From positions 3,880,001-3,944,000 of the forward strand of contig NZ_CP012676.1 of assembly GCF_001294575.1 (NCBI RefSeq): a stretch of DNA of 64,000 nt, written 5' to 3'. Source of the DNA: Pseudomonas versuta (lineage in GTDB: Bacteria > Pseudomonadota > Gammaproteobacteria > Pseudomonadales > Pseudomonadaceae). Shown piece after piece: positions 42,889-50,800 of the stretch. The notes below the pieces were generated by a model. The model was given only the letters and a program-made list of their open reading frames with translations, was not told where the DNA came from and searched no databases. The position numbers and the translations under genes are program-made. Each line of letters starts with the position of its first letter. Position 1 is the stretch's first letter.

Positions 42889-44703
42889 TTAGTTTTTCTT
42901 GCCCAGGTTACCAAGCCCGCCCAGTACTGTGCCAAGACCACCCAAGCCTCCAGTTGTAGTGCCCCCGGTTGTATTGTCAGCCTTCACTAAACCGCCTAAT
43001 GCACCCACTGTTCCACCAACGGTACCTACCAATTGACCCACCGCACTGCCGACCGGGTTTGCAGTGCCGCTATCAACCTTGGCACCCACACTGCTCACCG
43101 CGCCGCCAACTTGAGTCAGCAAGCCGCTGACGGGAGTCCCAAGACCGGTTGCTGCTCCGACATTTTGGGTAATGGTGGTCACAGCACCCGTTACCGGATT
43201 AAGCGCCGTACCTACAGTGTTGCCCACTGCCGCCAAAGGAGCCCCGGCAGCGTTGTTCGCTATACCGGTGCCGCCTACCACGCTACCGAGGGAGGCCACG
43301 ACATTACCGCCACCGACAACGTTGCCGCCACCCGCCTGAACCACACCGCTGGTGCTGCCGGCCACCAGGCCTGAACCAACACCATTAACGACCCCGCCCA
43401 CTGTCTCCAGCAAACCGCTGCCGCCCAGCCCTGGCAGGCCGCCGATACCACCTGTGCCACCTGTGCCGCCTGTGCCGCCAGTTGCAGCTGGTGGATTGAC
43501 GTAGCCGCCGGCTTTATCAGCCACACCGCCCACACCACCCAGCACACCGCCTACCAGACTGGTTACAGGATTGTTACCCGTAGCCGCCACTTTCTGGCCC
43601 AGGTCTGTAACGACACCGCCGACCTTGTTCAGAACGCCATCCACCGGAGCACCCAGGCCGGTAGCCGTTCCCACCTTGCCGGTGACGCCCTCGACCATCG
43701 AAATCACTGGCACCAGTACCTTGTCATTGACCCCGCCAGTCACCTTGCTCAAAGCCCCGGTATTCACGGAGCCGGTCAGCGTGTTGCCAAGCATGGTGAC
43801 GGTGGTACCCACCTGGTTCACCAGCCCGCCCGCCACATCCGTGACTTTGCCCGTTACCCCACCTACGACCGGAATCTGACTGATGGGCGTGTTGTCGAGC
43901 AAGGTACTGACACCTGTGCCCACTGATGAAACACCCTTGCCGACATCTGCCACTGCATTGGTCACGCCCGCCGCGGTAATGCCCAGGGAGTCTTTGTCGG
44001 TGCCGATCGAGCCGACGCCATTGGTTAAACCACTGCCTACGGAGGACACCGCATTGCCGGTATTGACCACCAGCCCCCCGCCCAACGTGCCCACTACCGG
44101 AACAGTGGTCAGTGTGCCGCCAATACCGCTGACCGTGGAGCCGACACCACTGACCACTGGACCCACTTGCCCAACAATCTGACCTGTGACCAGAGGCGTG
44201 GTACCTGCTCCAGTGCCGCCACCGGTGCCACCGCCTGTGCCACCGCCGGTACCGCCACCTGTACCGCCGCCTGTACCACCACCGGTGCCGCCACCATCGC
44301 CGCCGCCAGTACCACCACCGGTGCCGCCACCTGTACCACCGCCAGTACCACCACCGGTGCCGCCACCATCGCCGCCGCCAGTACCACCACCGGTGCCGCC
44401 ACCTGTACCACCGCCAGTACCACCACCGGTGCCGCCACCATCGCCGCCGCCAGTACCACCACCGGTACCGCCACCAGTGCCACCATCCGTACCACCACCT
44501 GTGCCACCGCCAGTGCCATCACCGCCGCCTGTACCGCCACCCGTACCGCCGCCATCGGTACCACCAGTACCCGCACCGCTGTCAGGAGTGCTTGCCGATA
44601 CATGGCTCTTGGAGCCGCCACCGCCGCTGCTGCAACCCGCAAGGCTCACGGTCATGACTAACAGGAGGGCTGTACTGGTTTTTAACCACAGTTGAGTGTT
44701 CAT
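42889..44703 (-). CDS. Glycine-rich lipoprotein, bacterial 'collagen-like' family
   Basis: A 604-residue surface-type lipoprotein. Signal peptide MNTQLWLKTSTALLLVMTVSLAGCSS (lipobox LAGC), a Gly/Ser stretch, then about 120 residues of GGGT/GGGD tetrapeptide repeats (residues about 42-165). The next 430 residues are Gly/Val/Thr-rich with repeated VGG-V-x-VG patterns and little charge, ending LGGLGTVLGGLGNLGKKN. The non-repeat part is what annotation pipelines call the bacterial collagen middle region. The repeat is a four-residue period, not the Gly-X-Y triplet of a true triple helix. Upstream of the TpsB gene on the same strand, with a strong terminator between. Function unknown; a matrix or adhesin role is a reasonable guess. 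Confidence 0.72.
   Translation of the reverse strand: MNTQLWLKTSTALLLVMTVSLAGCSSGGGGSKSHVSASTPDSGAGTGGTDGGGTGGGTGGGDGTGGGTGGGTDGGTGGGTGGGTGGGDGGGTGGGTGGGTGGGTGGGTGGGDGGGTGGGTGGGTGGGTGGGTGGGDGGGTGGGTGGGTGGGTGGGTGGGTGGGTGAGTTPLVTGQIVGQVGPVVSGVGSTVSGIGGTLTTVPVVGTLGGGLVVNTGNAVSSVGSGLTNGVGSIGTDKDSLGITAAGVTNAVADVGKGVSSVGTGVSTLLDNTPISQIPVVGGVTGKVTDVAGGLVNQVGTTVTMLGNTLTGSVNTGALSKVTGGVNDKVLVPVISMVEGVTGKVGTATGLGAPVDGVLNKVGGVVTDLGQKVAATGNNPVTSLVGGVLGGVGGVADKAGGYVNPPAATGGTGGTGGTGGIGGLPGLGGSGLLETVGGVVNGVGSGLVAGSTSGVVQAGGGNVVGGGNVVASLGSVVGGTGIANNAAGAPLAAVGNTVGTALNPVTGAVTTITQNVGAATGLGTPVSGLLTQVGGAVSSVGAKVDSGTANPVGSAVGQLVGTVGGTVGALGGLVKADNTTGGTTTGGLGGLGTVLGGLGNLGKKN
44212..44572. repeat. Tandem GGGT-coding repeats with an exact 72-bp unit
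   Basis: Codes (minus strand) for the glycine tract. Units of 72 bp start at 44293, 44365 and 44437 (landmark ACCATCGCCGCC); the first two copies look identical and the third diverges after about 30 bp. The 24-residue unit is one GGGD followed by five GGGT. Flanking parts are degenerate 12-bp versions of the same element. Length variation by recombination or slippage is likely. Confidence 0.85.
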
Positions 44704-45057
44704 AATTAATATCCATGCACCTGGAACGCCTAGGTTCGAAAGTTCTCTGTTCTGATGTCAGAGATACATTTCACTCGTGTAGACATCACAACCCCAGGGG
44801 CCTTTTCGAACAATCCGCTACTTGGTATTAACGCCTTATATAATAAATCTACGAATTAATTAAAAGCCTTATAAATCAATGGCTTGTATAAATAAAAAGC
44901 CACTGAAAAGCAGACACTCACTAAAGTTATAACGCTATTTAACAGGCCTGAATCCCCGGGCATGCTTATTCCGACCTGCTCGCCCGGCGGTTGCCATGAA
45001 GAGGGGCACGCGCGGCCTGGGCGAAATCAGGGGTGGCCGCTACCGGCATTGGCCCTT
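44704..45057. other. AT-rich intergenic region upstream of the glycine-rich lipoprotein gene
   Basis: A 354-bp stretch without a supported gene. It holds the promoter of the minus-strand lipoprotein gene, probably in the AT-rich part (44830-44910). On the minus strand GTTAATACC at about 44823-44832 resembles the core of the tadG/pprB/flp site and lies about 120 bp before the start codon, the same distance as in flp. The right end is the 3' flank of pbpC. Confidence 0.5.
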
Positions 45058-47394
45058 TCAGTCCACCACGCTGAACTCAACGCGTGCGGTTTGCCCGCTT
45101 TCGTCGAGGACGCTCAGCTCATACCGCCCCTGGTGTTCAAGTGGGGTGTTGAGCGCAGCCTGATGGTCGCTGTCGCCCACCGGCTCACCATTGAGAAACC
45201 ACCAGCGCCGACCCTCTCCGCCCAGGGCCGAGACCGAGAGCCGAAGCTCGGTCTGACTTGCCGCCGGGCGGCGCAGACGATCGCCGTCGCGAACCCCTGC
45301 AATTGACAGCCCTGTCACCGAATTCAAGGGCGGTGGCGGACATTGCGCCGAAGCCATTGGCAGCCGTGCCTCACGCCGCTCAATACGCGGCAACCAGGGT
45401 TCAAGCGGTGCTGGCCACAACGCCACTTGGCGCATTTGTGCTGCGGGGCATTGCGGGCCAACACGCAGCCCCTGTGCATCGACCCAAATGGTCTCCCGCA
45501 GCCCTGTGCCCAATGGCTGATCGGCGGCAAGCAAGGTAGGCGGCGTGGTGTGATCCAGCGTCCAGGCAAAGCGCTGACGCCGGCAATTGGGGTCGTTTCT
45601 GTTCAGCGGCTGACCCAGCGGCCAGCAAATGGCCGCCACCCCGACCGTAGCCGGCACCGGCTCCACTGGCGCTACAATGCCGCGCTGACTGTCGCGATTA
45701 CTCAGCACATCGTGTACTTGCAGCATCAGCGGCGCGGCCGAAGCCAGGCCAAACTGCCCGGGCACCGGCGTACCATCCGGACGCCCGATCCAGACACCGA
45801 TCAAGTAACGCGGCCCCACACCAATGGCCAATGCGTCGCGAAAGCCATAACTGGTACCGGTTTTCCAGGCCAGCAACGGACGCTGCACCAGTTCGGCACG
45901 CGGATCGCGATCAGGTCGGGCCTGCCCGCTGAGGATGCGCCGGATGATCCACGCCGAGCCGGGCGACAGCATGCGTTTCTCGTGCAACGCGTCCTGGGGC
46001 TGCAAGCGCAAACTGGCGCTTTTCCCACCACGGGCCAGCGCGCTATAGCCGCTGACCAGATCCTCCAGGCGACTGCCTGCACCGCCCAGAATCAACGCCA
46101 GATTGGGCTCGGCCAACGCCGGCAGACTCAGCGGTATACCGCCGTTGCGCAGGTCTGCGGCAAAGCGTTTCGGTCCATAGGCTTCAAGCAACTGCACCGC
46201 TGGAAGGTTCAGCGACAGGGCCAATGCCGAGCTGGCCGACACCGGGCCACTGAAGCCCATGGAGAAATTGCCCGGACGGTAATCGCCATAACGCCGGGGC
46301 ACGTCCTGCAACAGTGACTCGGAGTGAATCAGACCGGCATCCAACGCCATCCCGTACAGGAATGGCTTGAGCGTGGAACCCGGCGAGCGCATGGCGCTGA
46401 TCATGTCGACATGGCCAAAACGCCGCGTATCGTTGATGTCAACCGAGCCCAGGTACGCACGCACCGCCATACTGCGGGTTTCGACCACCACAATGGCGGC
46501 CGAGGTGTGCTCGGGCAAGCGGGCGCGCCAGCCCAATAACAGGTCTTCAAGACGGCGCTGCAAACCGGCATCGATGGTGGTGCGAATCAGCGGCGGGCTG
46601 TGGGGCCGGTTTAGCCGTCGCGCCAGTAACGGCGCCAGGCTCGGCTCCAGTCGCGGCGCCAGCAACAAGGGTTCTTCAAGTGCCTCTTGCACCGCCGGCT
46701 GCGGCCACACCTGATACTCGGCCAGACGCCGCAGCACCTTGTCCCGCGCTATTTGTGCGCGCTCCGGATGACGGTCCGGGCGCAAGCGGCTCGGTGCCTG
46801 TGGCAGCACCGCCAGCAGCGCTGCTTCAGAGCGTGTGAGCTGCTGCGGCGATTTGCCCAGATACGCCCAACTGGCCGCCGCCACCCCCTGCAGGGTGCCG
46901 CCGAACGGCGCGCGATTGAGGTACAGGTTGAGAATCTGCTCCTTGGACAGATGCCACTCCAGCTGCGCCGTGCGCCACAACTGGCGCGACTTGCCGAGCA
47001 ACGTACGCTCATGGGGATCGAGCAAGCGGGCGACTTGCATCGACAAGGTGCTGCCACCCGACAGCACCCGGCCACCGCTCAGGTTCTGCCAGGCCGCCCG
47101 GGCCACTGCCAGGGGATTGACCCCGGGGTGCTGATAAAACCAGCGGTCTTCGTAGGTCAGCAACGCCTCCAGGTAATAGGGCGACACCTCATCCGTGCGC
47201 ACCGGATAGCGCCACACGCCATCGGCGTCGGCAAAGCGCCACAGGGGCGTACCGTCTTCAGCCAACACCACACGGGCCAGGCCATCTGCGGGCAAGGGCA
47301 ACGGCCAGAGCCGGTCAGCCAGCCACAGCAACGCGCACGCCAGCAGCAGGCTGACGGCGGTCCGGCCCAGTATTTTTTTAATGTTTGAACCCAC
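45058..47394 (-). CDS. pbpC: Penicillin-binding protein 1C
   Basis: A 778-residue bifunctional class A penicillin-binding protein of the PbpC type. N-terminal membrane anchor (GRTAVSLLLACALLWLADRLW). Glycosyltransferase 51 domain with LLTYEDRWFYQHPGVNP and GGSTLSMQVARLL (residues about 75-245). Transpeptidase domain with the active-site SxxK in SPGSTLKPF and the KTGTS motif in LLAWKTGTSYGFRDA. A C-terminal BiPBP_C domain (VRDGDRLRRPAAS ... WFLNGEPVG) ends the protein. PbpC acts in the periplasm and is typically encoded next to an alpha-2-macroglobulin, as here (separated by one small gene). The GTG start follows AAGG. Confidence 0.92.
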   Translation of the reverse strand: MGSNIKKILGRTAVSLLLACALLWLADRLWPLPLPADGLARVVLAEDGTPLWRFADADGVWRYPVRTDEVSPYYLEALLTYEDRWFYQHPGVNPLAVARAAWQNLSGGRVLSGGSTLSMQVARLLDPHERTLLGKSRQLWRTAQLEWHLSKEQILNLYLNRAPFGGTLQGVAAASWAYLGKSPQQLTRSEAALLAVLPQAPSRLRPDRHPERAQIARDKVLRRLAEYQVWPQPAVQEALEEPLLLAPRLEPSLAPLLARRLNRPHSPPLIRTTIDAGLQRRLEDLLLGWRARLPEHTSAAIVVVETRSMAVRAYLGSVDINDTRRFGHVDMISAMRSPGSTLKPFLYGMALDAGLIHSESLLQDVPRRYGDYRPGNFSMGFSGPVSASSALALSLNLPAVQLLEAYGPKRFAADLRNGGIPLSLPALAEPNLALILGGAGSRLEDLVSGYSALARGGKSASLRLQPQDALHEKRMLSPGSAWIIRRILSGQARPDRDPRAELVQRPLLAWKTGTSYGFRDALAIGVGPRYLIGVWIGRPDGTPVPGQFGLASAAPLMLQVHDVLSNRDSQRGIVAPVEPVPATVGVAAICWPLGQPLNRNDPNCRRQRFAWTLDHTTPPTLLAADQPLGTGLRETIWVDAQGLRVGPQCPAAQMRQVALWPAPLEPWLPRIERREARLPMASAQCPPPPLNSVTGLSIAGVRDGDRLRRPAASQTELRLSVSALGGEGRRWWFLNGEPVGDSDHQAALNTPLEHQGRYELSVLDESGQTARVEFSVVD

Positions 47395-47486
47395 TAACCT
47401 TCACCCGGTACGCAACTTTGCATCATGACTGGTTGCCCAATGCGTATCTCTGGCACAGTGGCCACCTTATTGATCGGGACATACCC

Positions 47487-47780
47487 ATGCACGTCGAAAG
47501 CTTTGTTGGAAATCTGGGCCTGTGGCTTGGCACCTTTGTGCGTTTTATCGTCGAAAGCCTGAACGGACTGTTCAATACCATCACCCAGGCCGGCAGTAAC
47601 TTCATCGATGGCATGGCCCGCGCACTGGGCATGGACACATCGATCGTGAGCATTGCCGTGCTGGTCATCGGCCTGCTGTTTTTGTACAACGCAGTGCGCG
47701 CCTTCATGCGTGCCTCGATCATTGGCGGGGTGATCTGGTTACTGTTGGGGCTGTGGGTACTGAGCTGGATCATCAGCTAA
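47487..47780 (+). CDS. Small membrane protein between pbpC and the macroglobulin gene
   Basis: A 97-residue protein with an amphipathic N-terminal half (MHVESFVGNLGLWLGTFVRFIVESLNGLF) and two hydrophobic segments at the end (IVSIAVLVIGLLFLYNAVRAF and SIIGGVIWLLLGLWVLSWIIS). I do not recognise a named family. The ATG at 47487 has GGGA eight bases upstream; longer frames start inside the pbpC promoter. It is transcribed divergently from pbpC and convergently with the macroglobulin gene, so it interrupts that pair on the other strand. Confidence 0.6.
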   Translation: MHVESFVGNLGLWLGTFVRFIVESLNGLFNTITQAGSNFIDGMARALGMDTSIVSIAVLVIGLLFLYNAVRAFMRASIIGGVIWLLLGLWVLSWIIS

Positions 47781-47791
47781 CTACTGTCCCC

Positions 47792-47818
47792 GTAGGAGCG
47801 TCGACCGGCTGCTCCTAC
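47792..47818. repeat. REP-like hairpin
   Basis: GTAGGAGC-N11-GCTCCTAC, a perfect 8-bp stem between the convergent small membrane protein and macroglobulin genes; related to the GTAGGAGC REP family at 16113 and 61909. Probably a transcript end. Confidence 0.65.
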
Positions 47819-47832
47819 AGGTCAGGTCAGGG

Positions 47833-50800
47833 TCAGCGGCCCTTGATCACCATCTCTCCCGGCGTCTGGCCTACGGCTTGCCAGTCAGGGCGATACATCG
47901 ACTCCACTTGCGGCGGCGGTACGCGGTAGGTGCCCGGGGTCACGGCACGAGCCAGGTACAGCAAGTGCGTGGTGCCGTAGCCATCGAGTTTCAGCGCAGC
48001 CACGTAACGATCATCCCGGTATTCCTGATGCTGCACGCTGGCGTTCTGCATCGACTCGCGCCATTGCTTGACCTGGGAACTGGCGTTTTCAAGGCTCGCG
48101 GCGCTTTGGCCCAGGTTCTGGTTCTCCAACTCCAGGCCCGCCGGCAGCAAATCGACCACCAGCGCATCGGGCACCTGCTGGCTGGCCGTCACTGCCAGAT
48201 GCACCAGCACCAGATCACCACTTTTCAGCGTATTGAGATCAAGCGGCTCGCCATTCATACCCAGGTAATCGCGGCGAATGCTCATGTTCTGGCCGCCCGC
48301 CACCGGCGCCTGCTGTGGATAACCCGAAATCGTCAGCTGTTGATAAACCGCTTCGCTTCCCTCATTGCGCAGGGTCAGCGGCGTGTCCAGCAATGCCCCG
48401 TCCAGCTTGAGCCCCGGCTGGCTGTTGTTCAGCTCGCGGGACTGGCCACCGCTGGCAAGCCTGGCCGTCCAGCTGGCTTCAGGTTTGCCCAGCAACTCAC
48501 GCCCCGCCAGGAACAGCGAGTTACGCTCTTGAGTCGACAACCACGGACTGGCCGCCAGTTGATCCGACAGCTCAAACAGCCGCTGCTCACGCTGGCCGTC
48601 GAGCAAATTGTTTTCTTCCAGCAGCGCCAGAATCAGCGCCTGATCACGCAGCGGGCTGCCGTAATCGCCCAGCCACTGATCGGCTTTACGGGTGACGGCC
48701 AGGCCTGCCACCAGGGCCTGATCGGCCCGCGGCTGATCCCCCATCTTCTGCAGGGCAATCGACAGTTGCACCAGTGGCAACCCGGAACGGGCATCACTGC
48801 GCCGTTCAAAAATACTGCGTAGCGCGCCCAATGGCGCCTGCTGGCTGCGGGCCAGAACCAGCGCGGCATAGGCCTGAACCGCAAAGCGGGTGTGATCGAG
48901 GTTTTCGCTGTAATCGGCTTCGATCAGATTGCGTTCCTGCACATAACGCAGCAGGCGCTCGCTGGCTTTTTTCAAGGCTTCAGGTGGTACCGCGTAGCCC
49001 TGGTCCCGTGCACGCAGCAGGAAATCGGTGACGTAAGCGCTCAGCCAATACTCTTCCTGGCCGTCGGCGCCCCATAGACCAAAGCTGCCGTTGTAGCGCT
49101 GCATCCCCAGCAGGCGCTCGATACCCAGTTCGATTTTGCGCTTGCGGTCGGCATCCGGCTCGCCTTCAAGGCCCAGCCGTTTGAGTAATGCCGCGTCGGC
49201 GTACAGCGCCGGGTACAGGCCGCTGGTGGTTTGCTCCGAGCAGCCATACGGATAGGCCTTGAGTGCGCGGATTTGCTCGCCCAGGTTCAGCGGCGGGCGG
49301 CTCGATAAACTCAGCATGGCTTCACGCCCCGCCGGCTCAAACACTTGCAACGCACCTTCGGGCAAGCTCCATGGCTGATCCTTGAGTACCGCGCGGTAAT
49401 GCTTGAGCAGCGCCGGGTAAGCCGGGCGCACGCCCAGTGTCCACTCGCGGGTAAAGGGCGCTAGCGTTTCACCCGGCAGCTCCAGACCGTTGACCGTAAC
49501 CTTGACCACTCCCGTGCCGAAACCGCCCAAGGCTTTGACCGGGATCTGCAAGGTGCTGCGCTGGCCGGGGCTCAGGGTGACGGGTTGCGCGGTATCGCCC
49601 GGCAGGCTCAACAGGCCTTGGGTATCGAGTTTCACTTCCAGTATTTGCGGCTTGTCAGTGAGGTTGGACAGGTCCAGCGCCAACCGGGTCTCGTCGCCAC
49701 CGGCCAGAAAGCGCGGTGCTGCCAGCTCGGCGACCAGGGGGGCGGCGACAACTGTTTTGGCTTGGGCCATGCCATAACGGTCATCGGTCCAGGCCTGCGC
49801 CATCAGACGCAGCTCACCGTTAAAGTCGGGAATATCGACGCTGACTTCGCCTTCGCCCTGCTCATTCAAGGTCACGGGCGCGCTTTGCAACGCCACGATG
49901 GTCACGCTGGTGGCTGGCCGCTTGCCGCCTTTGGCCAGTGCCGCATCACCGCCAAACGCCAGGCTGGCCAGACGACCCTGCCCGGCTTCGATCAACTGCC
50001 CGTAAATATCCAGCTGATCGGCACCGTAGGCCTTGCGCCCGAACAGGCTGGCGTAGGGGTCCGGGGTTGGGTAGTCGGTGATATTCAGCACCCCGACGTC
50101 CACCGCGGCCAGCAGTACATGGGCCCGCTCTGGAATGCTGCCATCGGCGTTTTTGGCGTGGATCTTTACCGTCAACGGCTGCTTGGGGCGCATTTTTGCC
50201 GGCGCATCAAGGGTCAGCGCCAACTTGCGCGCAGTGCGGTCGAGCGGCAGATGCAGCACACCCACGGCCCGTTTGGGGGTGATATTGGTCTTGCGCTCGC
50301 CGGGGCGGATCACCAGTGCACTCACATACAGATCGTGACGGGCCCAGGCCGGATCAAGCTTGATGTCGAAAGTTTTGCCGTCGGCCGGCACCTCGATTTC
50401 TTCCCACCACAGCGGGCCATCACTGCCTTCGACCAGCAAATACCCTTTGCCGGCTGCAGGCGGCGTGACCGTCACCTTGGCGGTGTCACCATCGGCATAC
50501 GCGGCCTTGTCCAGCGCCAGCTTGACCTGATCGGGGCGCACGGCACCGCCTTCTGTATTGTCCTGGGCACGATAACCGGCCCAGAAGCGCAAGCTGCTGA
50601 TCAGCCCGGTTTGCGGGTCTTCGACTTCAACCCGATACGGGCCCCACTCCACCGGGAAGCTGACCTTGGCAGTTTCTCCGGCCTTGAGGCTGACCGTTTC
50701 TTCGTTGAGGTTCAGAAACTTCTCGTTGAAGTGATAGCTCCAGCCGTCATTGTCCGAGTAATTCCAGTAGTAATCGCGGCGCTCGCGCACCAGCCTGATC

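Noticed and set aside
44212..44572. CRISPR-like appearance of the regular repeats
   Set aside because: Units are adjacent with no unique spacers and code for GGGT in frame; no cas genes are nearby.
44186..44695. Long proline-rich open frame (PPPVPPP repeats) opposite the glycine-rich lipoprotein gene
   Set aside because: It is the mirror of the GGGT repeat on the other strand: any GGxGGx-coding GC-rich repeat leaves proline frames open. It has no start signals, and the lipoprotein frame has a signal peptide, lipobox and terminator.
42889..44703. True collagen triple helix
   Set aside because: The repeat period is four residues (GGGT), not Gly-X-Y, and proline is nearly absent from it; the collagen-like label is a family name only.
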